Shown in pieces: positions 11,272-21,792 of a stretch of DNA of 64,000 nt (the first letter of the stretch is position 1; every line of letters begins with the position of its first letter). A model generated the notes under the pieces. It did not search any database. It saw only the letters and a program-made list of their open reading frames with translations, and had not been told where the DNA came from. A program made the translations under genes and the position numbers. Location: positions 4,673,911 through 4,737,910 of the forward strand of contig NW_004955465.1 of the NCBI RefSeq assembly GCF_000276665.1, written 5' to 3'. The DNA is from Chinchilla lanigera. Lineage: Eukaryota; Chordata; Mammalia; Rodentia; Chinchillidae.

Positions 11272-11304
11272 TATGAGACTATATGTGTATATGTTATTTC
11301 ATAT

Positions 11305-11620
11305 ATGTGAAATTACCCTCAATCCAAAAATGTGAAGTAAAAAATGCTTCCAAATCTGAAAGTTTTAATTACCAACATGACACCACAAGTGAAAACTCCA
11401 CACCATGACATCTTTTTATGCACAAAATTATTAAAAACCTTGTGTAAAGTAACCTACAGGCTATACATATAAGGCATCGAAGGAGCTTCATGGCTGGGCT
11501 TGGGTCCCTTTCACAAGATCTTATTAATATACAAATATTCCAATATCTGAAAAAAAATTCCCAAATTCAAAACACTTCTGGTCCAGTATTTTGGAAAAGG
11601 GGTACTCTGCCTGCATAGGG
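11305..11620. mobile_element. Tigger-type MITE (subfamily uncertain)
   Basis: 'caatccaaaaatgtgaag...aaatgcttccaaatctgaaag', 'cctacaggctatacatataaggc' and 'aaattcaaaacacttctggtccagtattttggaaaaggggtactc' follow the 'aaatccgaaatgctccaaaatccgaaa...' family of TcMar-Tigger nonautonomous elements. It is diverged and non-coding. Confidence 0.55.
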
Positions 11621-12947
11621 TATGGAGAGATTGTTGATAAGGGCTGAAACACAGGGCGCAGAGAAAGCATCAAGGATCGCAGAGAATGATTTATTGTAGT
11701 AAACTCAGGAAATGTCACAAACGAGCCCTCTGACTTTTCTCTGAAGTTGATGGCCAGCTATTGAAATGTAGCGTCATTGTAGGCCTGTGGTAAGAGATAG
11801 CATCCAACAGCAGCACAGACGTCATCGGCTGTGGTCCCTCTAAGACAGAAGCCTGTGCTACACAGCTTGAGATATTCTTTCCATGAACATCTATGTCTAT
11901 GAACTGGGGACAAGAGGGAAAGAGAGAGAGACAGAGACAGAGACAGATACAGAGAGAGACGGAGATTGAATACATTTAAAGTAATCAGCAGGAAAACCAT
12001 GGATGCTACTTAATTCCACTGGTAGATAAAACCAAAGGTAAGAAAAAACTGAAAATAATGACTCCACAGGATCATGCGCATTTGAAATTTGTGGAAACTT
12101 AAAAAGGCAGCAAAGAACATGTCAGAAACCTCTGGGGCTAATAAACCTCGGAGAAGAAGTCCTAGGACCTCCTCCTGGAGCCTTACCTCAGGCACCGTCC
12201 TGTTGCTGCTTGCTGTCATGTGAGTAGAACCAGTGAGCAGTTGGTTATAAATGCTCAACATCACACCGTGATTAAGCTGGTGAAACACATGCCTAGGTGA
12301 GAAACTCGGGGAAAAATAGCTTTGACTCTGCACAGCCAAAGTTTTGACATCAAACAGATTTTAACATTCCCCAGCCTGCACTCCTGCACATTTATTTGTC
12401 AAATGCCCATTTTTTTAAGGTAATATGAAAGCCAAATGTTTAAGGAGGAGGGTTGACCTCCCTCCCTGAAGGTTTTACTCTGAAGGAGACCAAAAAATTA
12501 TAAAGGTGTCTGATTTGAACAAACTGTACTACAAATACATGTTGTATAAGTCTTTGGCATTTGAAATTCTCTAGTAACCTTTCCAAGAAATCCTCACAGG
12601 CATCTGCTTCTGAAAGCAGGATTTCTTAATTCCGTCAATCCCTGTCTATTCTCTAGGTGTGGTACTAGTCGGAGAGACAGAAAACATGCTCATTGTTGCT
12701 ACATCAGAAATATGCAGAGGGTGTAACGCTGCTTCTATACAGAATAAACTGTATGCTCAAATGTATACAGTAGTTTAACAAGAAACAGGGCATGTGCCTT
12801 TCAAGTGGAGATTTTCTAAACTTTTGTGCAAAGCTTCTCTAGATTACCAAAGCACATTCAATGAAGACATTAGCTTTAATCAAATCTCTCCTGATGATGA
12901 TTATTACCAGTGCAGACCCTGAAAGAGATGCCTTTAAAAAAAGTGCC
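11621..12947. other. Unannotated sequence with a small GA-rich tract
   Basis: Holds a (GA)/(CAGAGA) tract at about 11918-11965 and otherwise unique sequence. The 109-codon minus frame at 12339-12010 and two minus frames over 11715-12000 lack domains, and the latter owe their Leu/Ser runs to the GA tract. Confidence 0.45.
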
Positions 12948-13142
12948 AGGTGTAATTGTACATTTCTGTAGTCCCAGCATTCTGGAAGTCTGAGGCAGGA
13001 AGATTAGAAGTTTGATTCTAATCTGGGCAATTTACTGAGACAATACTTCAAAAAAAATTTTTAAAAACTTAAAAGGCTACTAATATAATACAGTTCAGTA
13101 CAGAGACCCCGAGCTCAATCCCTAGAACAACAACAAAAAATA
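12948..13142 (+). mobile_element. B1-dID dimeric SINE
   Basis: A B1 half ('gtgtaattgtacatttctgtagtcccagcattctggaagtctgaggcaggaag', ending 'gagacaatacttcaaaaaa') is followed by an ID half ('aatacagttcagtacagagaccccgagctcaatccctagaacaacaac'). The order B1 then ID fits the B1-dID family of non-murid rodents. Diverged. The A-rich tail is 'aacaacaacaaaaaa'. Confidence 0.7.
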
Positions 13143-13234
13143 TTGTTTAGTTTCTATGCAGAGAGATGAAAACATCATCAAAAATATTTTAAAGTGGGTG
13201 TCTATATATCAAGGTTTGGTGATATTCACATATA

Positions 13235-14125
13235 ATTTATCAAGAAATCAAATAATAGCAAATGTAATGAGGCTGAGGAAAAAATGAACACTTGTACATT
13301 GTTGATGGAAATGTAAACTTACACTACCTCCAAGGAAATCAGTGTGGAGATTTCTCAGAAAACTAAAATTAGAAATTCCATTCTACCCAGCTATTCCCCT
13401 TCTAGGTATTTTTCCAAAAGAGTTAAAGACACCCTGTTACAATGTTACATGCATATCCATGTTTATAGCAGTACAATTCATAATAGCTAAATCTTGGAAG
13501 TATTCTGTGTGTCTATCAGTGGATGTGTAGATAAAGAAAATGTGGCATTAACATATAATGGAGTACTACACGGCCATAAGGAAAGATAAACTTGAGCCAT
13601 TCGTAGGAAAGTAGATGCAACTTTAGACCATAATGTTAAGTGAAATAAATCAGACACACAAACTAAATATTGCATGGCTTATCTTATATGAGAAACTGAA
13701 AGTATAAATAAAGAGCATAATAGGAAATAGGAAGATAGATCTTTCCCAAATAGGAAAGGGACCAAGAGATAGAGGAAAGGGGTAGAAAGAGAGTTTTGGT
13801 TTTTGTTTGTTTGTTTGTTTGTTTGTTTCTTTACTTGCTCCTGTCTTTGATTGTTTGGTCAATCTTACATTCTTGAGTCTGGTGGACTGAGCAACTTCAT
13901 TGAGGATAAAAGTATGTAATGTAGCAGCCACTGTAAATTCCTATCATTTTGTTTTGAGGTCATGTGTCATTTTTGTTGTTTTGGTTTTGTCTTCATTGTT
14001 GTTTTGTCAGTTTTTTAATTTTTAAAATAAGAAAAAGAAATAAGATGTGTTATTTCCATGTACCAATTACCCACAATGAATATAATCATTATGTACTACA
14101 AATATGTACTAATAAATAGAAATTT
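13235..14125 (+). mobile_element. L1 LINE, 3' end of ORF2 and 3' UTR
   Basis: The plus-strand frame at 13342 encodes the C-terminal L1 ORF2 signature 'PFYPAIPLLGIFPK' region, after 'acttgtacattgttgatggaaatg' and before 'ggagtactacacggccataagg' and 'atgttaagtgaaataaatcag'. The 3' UTR includes (TTTG)n at 13800-13828 and ends around 'aattacccacaatgaatataatcattatgtac'. Heavily 5'-truncated with internal stops, so inactive. Confidence 0.8.
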
Positions 14126-14277
14126 TAAGAAATTATCAATTTACCATGATTCCTCTTTCCAGATCCAGCAATGGTTTTAAATTTTTCAATTTTTAAAAGA
14201 CCTACATTGAAACAATTAGGTAAACTTTTAGGGTTCTTTAAATAATTATAAAAACAATGTCTAACAATAACAATATC

Positions 14278-14468
14278 TAACATTTATTGAGTACCTAACA
14301 TATGCCAGATATTATACTAGGTACAGTGTATCTCATTTAATTCTTATGGCATGACAAAGTAATAGATAGCATTGCTTCCTGTTATAGATTACAGTCCCGG
14401 GGTTAAAAATGTGTAGTAGATGACCAAATAGAAAGAGATATTTAGACTTAGATTGTCTGCTTTCAATT
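14278..14468 (-). mobile_element. MIR SINE, antisense
   Basis: 'taacatttattgagtacctaacatatgccagatattatactaggtac' followed by 'tctcatttaattcttatgg' is the reverse-complement MIR core and 3' region in order. Confidence 0.7.
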
Positions 14469-14687
14469 TTGTTTAATTTCTCTTATATTTCAATTTCTTC
14501 CACAGACAGTTCCTACTCAATTAGTATAAATAGGAAATACTGGAAGACTGGTATCCTCTTCCACAACTTCTAGAAGAGGCTCCTATGAAAAAACAATGGT
14601 GCCTCCTCCAAACTTTTAAAAATGTCTTTATGTACTTGCTTTAATTGGGAAAAATATTCCAAATGTGAGGCTGTACCAACATAGTGG

Positions 14688-15070
14688 TATAAGTCACTTT
14701 CCCGTTGCTGATACAAAATATTGCATCCCCACAACAGAAAGAATGAGAAGTTTATTTAGGCTCACAGTTTCCAGGTCTTCAGTCCAAAGCTGGCTGCCTT
14801 CGAGGCTGACACAGCATGGTGGAAAGGTCTGGTGGAGAACAGCTGTTCACCCTGGTAGTCAGGAAGCAGAGAGAGAAGGGAGCAACCAGGGGCCAGAATA
14901 CACCCTTCCAGGTCACATCGTTAGTGACCCACATCCAGCCACACCCCAGCTCTTGCCAGCACATTCAGCGACTAAATCCTCGTTGAGTATAACACCCCCA
15001 TGATGCAATCACCCTGCAAACACATGTGATTCTGGGAGGTTCCTTTTAATTCTAAACCAAATGATGTCAC
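14688..15070. mobile_element. LTR-like interspersed repeat, copy 1
   Basis: Words such as 'aagtttatttaggctcacag', 'acagcatggtggaaaggtctggtgg', 'agtcaggaagcagagagagaaggga' and 'ggttccttttaattctaaacc' line up in order with the segment at 36375-36756 (for example 'cagatttattttggctcagag' and 'tttggggaacactcaggatcc'). The two are diverged copies of one family, probably LTR-related. The family name was not established. Confidence 0.5.
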
Positions 15071-15288
15071 ATAGAAAAGCAAATGACAAGTGAAAGTACT
15101 TGCTAATAAGCTCCTCTGATTGGCTGGTTTAACCAACTAGCTTTGGTGATGTTGCAGAGGAGGGGCCTGAACTGTCCCATGCGGTTGCCAGTAGCCACAT
15201 AAGGACATGGAGCAAGTGAATCTGGCCAGCTTTAATGAAGAACACTGAGCAAATTTGGAGGCTGAATTGACACTAAAGTATCTCATTC
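15071..15288. other. Unresolved, possible hAT-type MER fragment
   Basis: 'gttgccagtagccacataaggacatggagcaagtgaa' recalls the 'tagccacatgtggct...gcacttgaa' hAT-derived repeats. Too diverged to assign. Confidence 0.25.
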
Positions 15289-15409
15289 ATAATTTTTCCT
15301 ATTGTGGGGCTGGGGATTTAGCTCAGAGGCACAGTACCTGCCTGGCAAGCACGAGGTTGTGAGTTCGAGTCCCGGTACTGGAAAAAAAAAATAATAATTT
15401 TTCCTATTG
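15289..15409 (+). mobile_element. ID SINE with perfect 16-bp target-site duplication
   Basis: The body (15305-15393) carries Pol III boxes: A box 'tttagctcagaggca' and B box 'gagttcgagtccc', derived from a tRNA (Ala-like). It ends in an A-run. The duplication 'ataatttttcctattg' occurs at 15289-15304 and again at 15394-15409 with no mismatch, showing L1-machinery insertion and a fairly young age. Confidence 0.92.
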
Positions 15410-15814
15410 AATATATGTTGATAGTAAAATCATTCAGATAGATTGCATTAAGTGAAATAGTACTAAAATTAATTTTACTTAGTTTACTTTTTGAACTTAG
15501 GCACCAGAAGATTTAGAATGGTGCGTGTGGCTTGTTTTACATTTCTGTGGACAGTGGTGGTACAGGCTCATCTGAAAAATAAGATGGTGGTAGCAGTAAA
15601 GAACTAATGCCTTACATTTATGAAATAAGAATTTATTTTCTTCTATGTACAAAGTATTCTGTAAGGCACTTGGGAGAGAATGATGAAACACAAAACTCCT
15701 AAATACCTTCAAATAATTTACAATTTGGGAAAGCAAACACAAATATTTATAATTAACACAAGTGGTGAAACCGGCCAGGTCTAATGTTGCAAATTGGTGT
15801 CATCCTCAAATACT
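15410..15814. other. Unannotated sequence
   Basis: Unique AT-rich DNA. The minus frame at 15742-15497 has no domain. Confidence 0.4.
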
Positions 15815-15970
15815 GATTACCATGGTCGTGCACACCTGTAATTCCAGCACTTGCGAGGCTGAGGCAAGAGGATTTCTTTGAGTTCAAGGCCAGCCTGGGC
15901 TACAAAGTGAATTCAAGGCCTGCATGGACTGCATAGTGAGACCTTGTCTCAAAAAAATGAAAAAAAAAAA
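15815..15970 (+). mobile_element. B1 (7SL-derived) SINE
   Basis: 'catggtcgtgcacacctgtaattccagcacttgcgaggctgaggcaagagg' (Pol III A-box region and 7SL core), 'gagttcaaggccagcctgggctacaaagtga', a partial internal duplication of that phrase, then 'gagaccttgtctcaaaaaaa' and an A-rich tail. Monomeric B1. Confidence 0.9.
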
Positions 15971-17121
15971 TCCTGCTTACCACTGGTTATCATAAATCTT
16001 ATAGATCATCTATGTAGGGGAGCTGGCAGACACAGGGTAACTATACCCAGAAATTCCCCAATATACCTAACAGTGATGTTTCTTGGATTAATGTTTCTAA
16101 GGTATCAGGAAAATGAATTTACTTATTTGCTTCGGTAAAGAGCAGTGAACTATTCTTTCCAGTTCAAGACTCATTAATACTGAAGAACTTTCTATTCTAA
16201 AAGACAGAGTCTCACTGCCACAAAGAAATTGCTGCTGACCTTAGACTTTATTTATTTATTTATTTATCTGAAATGTAGAGTAAAGGAGCACAGGAGCAGA
16301 GTTTGATATTTGACTGAATCCTTCACAATTATCATGCATGTGTATATAATAAAATTAATTCTGTGTCCCTGCATCATCGCCTGTGGCAAGAAGCGTACAA
16401 TCAGTTTTGTATGTATAATAGATCACAGAGTTGTTCATGAATAATACAAATGCATCGAGCAGATACTAGTGAGAGAGGATGTTTGTCTTTGCATAGAATC
16501 GAAGTGAACATGTAATATTGTGATAATATATATTTGATGAATTCAGGTCTGACTTGCCTTTGCCATACTGTGCTAATTCCCTGACAAGGGTTGCCACAAT
16601 AATTGAGTTTCCAATAACATTATGATTATTTCCACATGATAATTTAATTGTGGGTATTTTTTAATATTGTAATATTGTAGATTTGTGATTATTATGCATT
16701 TGCATGCAGATTTTCATGGTGACTTGGAGCACATCCCTACATTTATAACTTAATTTTATATATTATTGCATATATATTTGGGGATGAACTCATTAATGCA
16801 AATAAAAAAATGTAGATCTGTTTAGTCATTCAGCTTTTATTATAAATGGCTGAAAGCCTTGCTCATTTTTTAGAACAGTCTTTACAATACTGTGAATAAA
16901 CCAAAGAGAACTTTAATTCAAGAATGGATTCATTAAAAATAATGGTAATAGCTATAATAATTACAAATTGTAGCATATTTGTTCCACCTAATTGGGATAT
17001 AAGATACTATATATTATTCTTTTCAGGATGCAAAACTTCTCTGTGTGCTATTTATCGACTTTATCCTATGAGCTCCTTCCTACTCAGGGCATAAGAAATA
17101 TTGATGCAGAATTAATTCATT
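15971..17121. other. Unannotated sequence
   Basis: Contains a short (TTTA)n at about 16247-16268. Otherwise AT-rich unique DNA with no supported gene. Confidence 0.4.
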
Positions 17122-17216
17122 TGGGGCCAGGGATTTAGCTCAGTGGTACAGTGTCTGCCTGACAAGAGTGAGGTCCTGAGTTCAATTCCCAGTAAGCCCC
17201 CACCCCCGCCAAAAAA
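17122..17216 (+). mobile_element. ID SINE
   Basis: 'ggggccagggatttagctcagtggtacagtg' (A box) and 'ctgagttcaattcccagta' (B box with TTCAA), then a C-rich/A-rich tail 'cccccacccccgccaaaaaaa'. No clean target duplication. Older than the copy at 15305. Confidence 0.88.
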
Positions 17217-17975
17217 AGAGTTGAATCACTGGGAAGTAAGTAAAAACTTAAAAGTAAAATCCTAATCGCATTCATATTGTACATGTTAACCAGAAATAAA
17301 CCCCACAGTAAATGTATTTAGGTTTCTGCCAAAATTCAAAGTAGAGTTACAGGGTAGAAAATCAGACACAGATTTTTAAGGAGCAAACAGTAATGACAGC
17401 AAATTCAAGGTTTTAGCAGAGAAGTGAGCTCTGAACTAATTCTTTAGGAACAATAATTTCAAAATTAAAAACAAATAAATTTGGTGATAAAACAATGTAT
17501 CATAAAGCAACAAACACAAAGTAACTATATGTCTCCCGCTACTTAAAGAAGCAATGGAAATGGTTATCAACTTAGAAGGTTTTTACAAGGAGTTAGATAG
17601 AGGGCTGAGGTTCGCAAGCAGTCTAAGAGACACCTGCAACAGATCCAAAAAATTATGAGCAATAAATCTTACTGTTACACAAACATTAATCTTAAATGTC
17701 AAGAATAGACATCGAGGTTGCTGTTGCTAAAATTTCATTTTTATTTCAATTTAGCTATTCATACATTTAGATTGAGAAGATGGTATCTAAACTATCATTG
17801 CCACAATGACAGAATTAGAATTGACTGAGTTCCACTAAATGTGTTTAAGTTAAATAACTTAGCAGATTTCAACCATTTTTTTCATTACAACGTACATTTC
17901 ATTTCTGGTTATCAAAATCCAAATGGTAAATGAACAGTCTGTACAAAACTTGAGTTTCATTTATTTTTGTTATCG
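17217..17975. other. Unannotated AT-rich sequence
   Basis: No repeat family or coding region could be supported. Confidence 0.4.
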
Positions 17976-17977
17976 TT

Positions 17978-18112
17978 TGGCTTTTTTTTTTTTGTCTTTT
18001 TGAGACAGGGTCTTGCTATGCAGTTCAAGCTGGCCTTGAGCTCACTTTGTAGCCCAGGCTGGTCCTGAACTCGCAACGATCCTCCTGCCTCAGCCTCCTG
18101 GGTGCTGGCTTT
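17978..18112 (-). mobile_element. B1 SINE, antisense
   Basis: A T-run then 'gagacagggtcttgctatgcagttcaagctggcc', 'agcccaggctggtcctgaactcgcaacgatcctcctgcctcagcctcctgggtgctgg': reverse complement of B1, missing the final 5' part of the element. Confidence 0.92.
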
Positions 18113-18574
18113 TAAATTGATTGAGCCTTTGACAGTCGGTGGTAAGCAGGTTCCTGACTTAGTCACCGTGTGTGGCAGAAGGCTTCCAAACTCATAGCTG
18201 TCAGAAAATCTCTTTTGTGTTTGTGCAGCTGGATAGGACATAAAGGCAGAAAGAAGCTACTGCCGTAGTGGGAGCCCAGCCAAGATCATCCTGGGAATGC
18301 ACAATTTGAGGCATTCCACTTGATCAAATGACACAGGATTGTGAGGAAAGAAGAGCTGATGAATGCCATTATCAAAGATATAAAAGGGTCAATGGGATCA
18401 AGAAGAAAAACACATCTTTATAATCAGATAAATCTCAACTTTTATAATAAGCATCCTCTATCAAACTTGGGACAGTGTAATTACATGACAGACTTACAGT
18501 AAAAATTCAAACTCACATATCATGAGGAACATGGCCCAAGGCTTAGCATCCAAAAGATAACTCAAATATAGATA
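18113..18574. other. Unannotated sequence
   Basis: No supported feature. Confidence 0.35.
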
Positions 18575-18738
18575 ATAATAGTAACTAACATTAATGGAAT
18601 ACCTACAAGTTACCAAGTGCTTCTTTTCCTTTTAGGTAGGTACAACTTGTTATCTCTTTTGTGCTTTGGAGAATGCCTGGATGCAAAATGCTGAGTGAAC
18701 CACTCAAATCACATTGTTAGGTCTAGAGGCAGGGTTCG
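18575..18738 (-). mobile_element. MIR SINE, antisense
   Basis: 'ataatagtaactaacattaatggaatacctacaagttaccaagtgcttc' and 'aggtctagaggcagggttcggatgc' are the two ends of a reverse-complement MIR. Confidence 0.65.
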
Positions 18739-18925
18739 GATGCTGATGTTTGACCTTGGACTTATATAAATAGGAGAAACTGTGGTGTTGAATCATATGA
18801 TATATCACACAAATGAAAATTATCCTGCCAGCCTCAATTATTTTGATTATGGGTTGACCTGGTGATGGGTGAAGCTTGAAATATAAAAAAGGGGCAGAGA
18901 TGAGGATACATTTTTCTGACTGAAA

Positions 18926-19131
18926 GATTCTCCAGGTGTGATCTCTGGACCCGTACCATTGGCATCTCTTGGAAACATGCTAGATATGCAAGTTCTTAGG
19001 CATCCTCTCAGACCTATTAAATCAGAAACTCTGATGGTCAGTCCTAGTGATCTGTGTTAATAAGCTCTCTTATTGGTCCTGAGGCTCTCACAAGCTTGTA
19101 CATCTTGATCTGGGTGACAGGGAACCATCAC
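18926..19131. mobile_element. MER20-like hAT-Charlie element
   Basis: 'gattctccaggtgtgatctctggacccgtaccattggcatctc', 'tgctagatatgcaagttcttagg', 'cagacctattaaatcagaaactctgatgg' and 'gtgatctgtgttaataagctct' follow the MER20 consensus in order over about 200 bp. Non-autonomous. Confidence 0.75.
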
Positions 19132-19325
19132 GATGTAGGCATAGTTGACCCATATTTTCAGAAGGTGAAAAAAGGGGGCACCTCCACCTCAAAGTGCCAC
19201 ACTCAGGGCATCAGGAAGGTTGTTTTACCTGTTCAGATGAGGGATACTGAAGGATCAATCCTGGGCATGCTAGTGGGTCTTCAAAGAGAGAAATAAGGGA
19301 CAAAGGAATCAAAGCTATGGTCTGA

Positions 19326-19682
19326 ATGCTTGTGCTATTTTACATCCCCAAGTTTTGTGCTGATATTTATTCCCTACCGTGATGATATTAAGAGGTGGGG
19401 TCACTGAGAGGTAATTAATCATAAAGGTGGACACCTCTTGAATCAGATGAGTGCCCTTATAAAAGAGAACTCAGATAACTTCCCTACTCCCCCACCAGAT
19501 AAAGGTACAGCAAAGGGCTCCATCTGTAAACCAGGAAATGAGCCCTCACCAGATACCAAATCTATCAGTGCCTTGGTCTTGGATGGTCCCCTTCTTGAAT
19601 AACAAGTAATCAATTTCTGTTGTTTATAAGCTACTCCACCTATGGTATTTTGTGATAGCAGCCTACATGGACTAAGATACAT
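19326..19682 (+). mobile_element. MaLR LTR (MLT1/MST-like)
   Basis: 'ttttacatccccaagttttgtgctga', 'aggtggggtcactgagaggtaattaatcataaagg', 'gatgagtgcccttataaaagag', 'tgagccctcaccagataccaaatctatcagtgccttgg', and the end 'tatggtattttgtgatagcagcctacatggactaagata' are the diagnostic MLT1/MST order. About 356 bp, near full length. Confidence 0.88.
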
Positions 19683-20424
19683 GGTAGCCGACAGAGAAGG
19701 ACAGGAATTGAAGGGGAGGAAATCATTGAATAAGATACGAATCTCTATCCTGGGAGCCAGATGAGTACAAATTGTTTGCTCAATAAAAGAAGGAAATAAA
19801 GGAAAAGAGGAGGAACGTATTCAGGTTCCCTTAACCATAGTTTTTTTCAAAACCAGTTATTGCATTCTTTCCAATTTGTAGGTCCATTACGAGTTCATTA
19901 TTTTTGTTCCGCACAATCCTCCCAATCGTCTGTTTCCAATTTTCTTCAGAAATGGAACAAAATGTTGAACAATTTTTCTCTTCCTGAAACTTGTGCAAGC
20001 TCATCCCATTTCTTTCTGCCTCCATGATGGGATTCAGAGTTCGATGAGAGTTTGCAACAGTCTGCGTTCTGTGCTGTTGTCTTCCCAAAGGGAACAAAAG
20101 TAAGGAGCTTCATGTAGTGAGACTGTGGCTGATGTGCACTCTACACCTGCTCATTCTCCGTTTACTATGTTAGACGTTGGGAGCCCTTTGAGTTTTCCTA
20201 GTTTTAGCTTTCTATAAGACAAACAGGGATGAGAATGTCTGAGATTACATGAGAAATGTTTGAAAGCCAAAAATGCTATACAAGACCAAACCATTACTCT
20301 CAGCCACTTTGTACTTTAATTATTCATTAATTTTAGAGCAGATAACTGAAATCCAGAAAGATTTCATAAGTAGAAAAGAGTTGGTGTGTGGGCTAGGTCA
20401 CTTGCTGTCATAGAAAATGTACTT
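19683..20424. other. Unannotated; contains an unexplained 88-codon minus frame
   Basis: The minus frame 20097-19831 begins with Met and contains a charged stretch (Glu-Asn-Trp-Lys, Arg-Asn-Lys-Asn-Asn) without low-complexity bias. No domain was recognised and no splice context is clear. Probably chance. Confidence 0.25.
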
Positions 20425-20632
20425 TCTAGTTGGGCATTATGATGTGTAACTGTAATTATAGCTCTTAGGGAGGCTGACACAGGAGGATCACAAGTTTTAG
20501 CCTCACCTGGACAATTCAGTGAGACCCTGTCTCAAAATTTCAATCAGTCAATCAATGAATCTATCAGCTGGGGTTGTAGCACAATGGTAGCATGGTCCTG
20601 GGTTTAACCTTCATTACTACAAAGAGAAATGA
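20425..20632 (+). mobile_element. B1-dID dimeric SINE
   Basis: The B1 part reads 'ctagttgggcattatgatgtgtaactgtaattatagctcttagggaggctgacacagg' to 'gagaccctgtctcaaaa'. A short (TCAA)n linker follows, then an ID half 'cagctggggttgtagcacaatggtagcatggtcctgggtttaacc'. Same architecture as 12948-13142. Confidence 0.8.
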
Positions 20633-20638
20633 AAAAGC

Positions 20639-20747
20639 ATTCTTCTTTTTTTTTTGGTACTGGGAATTGAACCCATGACCTTATGCTTGCCAGGCAAGTG
20701 CTTCAGCCACTGAGCTATATCCCTGACAAAAATGTGTTATTCTTCTT
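20639..20747 (-). mobile_element. ID SINE, antisense, with 9-bp target duplication
   Basis: T-run, then 'ggtactgggaattgaacccatgacc' (reverse B box) and 'ccactgagctatatccc' (reverse A box). 'attcttctt' flanks it at 20639-20647 and 20739-20747. It sits about 16 bp from the ID half of the preceding dimer, in opposite orientation. Confidence 0.88.
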
Positions 20748-20883
20748 TGCCACCCTACCCCTGAGGTAATGAGAAGATTTTTAATTTTTCTGGACTTGAA
20801 TGGGTTCACCATGAACAATGAAGAAAGCAACAGATGGAATCTCTTCAAAATTGTCATTTCTAGTAAATATGAAAAATAATGTC

Positions 20884-20973
20884 TATACTTTCATCTTTTT
20901 TTTTTTTTTTGGTTTTTCTCCGGTACCAGGAACCGAACTCACGACCTTGCGCTTGCCAGTATACTTTCATCTT
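20884..20973 (-). mobile_element. 5'-truncated ID SINE with perfect 14-bp target duplication
   Basis: The element (20898-20959) is T(n) plus 'ggtttttctccggtaccaggaaccgaactcacgaccttgcgcttgccag', only the 3' half of ID, with CpGs intact. The target duplication 'tatactttcatctt' is exact at 20884-20897 and 20960-20973. The long pure T-run and the exact duplication mark this as among the youngest insertions here. It lacks the A box, so it is unlikely to be transcribed. Confidence 0.92.
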
Positions 20974-21431
20974 AAAATCCATTTCCATCAATGTCTGGTC
21001 TCCTGTGTGAGCTTGTATCTGAATACTTTAGTCTGAAAGGAAAAAGTCTCATCAGAGAAAGGTTATTGGAGTTGGAGAATCTCAGATTACTGATTTTATA
21101 TATTTCCTCTTCATCTTATTACTAAATATTCTGAACTATCAAATTATTTATCCTATTAGTGTAACAGAAAATAATATAATACAAATTCATTAATCTTTAA
21201 TGAATGTGTGTGAAGAATTACTAAAATTATCTCAATAATTTTACTGGCATAGAGATATCTAATCAGAACAAAGACAACTCACACAGTTATCATAGGAAAC
21301 AACAGCCTTTAATTTACTTCCCATGACTAATGTCATATCTAACCACTATTGAATATCCTTATTAAAAGTTATATTTGGTTATCACATGAAATTGCCACTG
21401 TTGCTGCACCACATGCATATTTTTACTGTCA
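20974..21431. other. Unannotated AT-rich sequence
   Basis: No supported feature. Confidence 0.4.
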
Positions 21432-21792
21432 TGATCTGTGTCTAGATGTCCCTCATGCAGTCACAGGGTGGGCTTCTAGAGTTTGTGATTGATTCATGGT
21501 CCAAGGCTGGGATTATGAGTGAGTGTGTTACACCCGCCTGGGGCTGGTAGCCTGCACACAATGTAAAAGAGGGAAGGAGGTTAGCGCTCTGCTGCTCCTC
21601 CCTTTTTGCTCTTGCTGCTTTTGCTGTTTTCTGTCTTCACTGACTGTGGCCCTCTGCCATGTGCCATTCTGCCTTGGGGCCAGCCGAGTTTGAACTGAAA
21701 CCTCCACAAACTGTGAGCTGAATGAACCTTTCTTCTTTAGTTCTAGGCATCAGGTATTTTGTCTCAGCAACAAGAGAAAAGTAACGAAGACA
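21432..21792 (+). mobile_element. MaLR-type solo LTR, same subfamily as 8623-9122
   Basis: Begins 'tgatctgtgtctagatgtccctc' and ends 'agtaacgaagaca'. It shares with the first LTR 'gcttctagagtttgtgattgattcatggtcca', 'gctgggattatgagtg', 'gcctggggctggtagcctg' and 'tgaactgaaacctccacaaactgtgagctgaatgaacc'. This uninterrupted copy defines the LTR as about 360 bp and exposes the 7SK insertion in the other copy. Confidence 0.82.

Noticed and set aside
12010..12339. 109-codon minus-strand frame
   Set aside because: No domain or family resemblance; hydrophobic end is composition-driven.
13342..13530. Frame encoding an L1 ORF2 C-terminal peptide
   Set aside because: Part of a truncated, mutated L1; not a separate gene.
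15305..15393. tRNA gene
   Set aside because: It has tRNA-like A and B boxes but no cloverleaf 3' half or anticodon context; it is an ID SINE with tail and target duplications.
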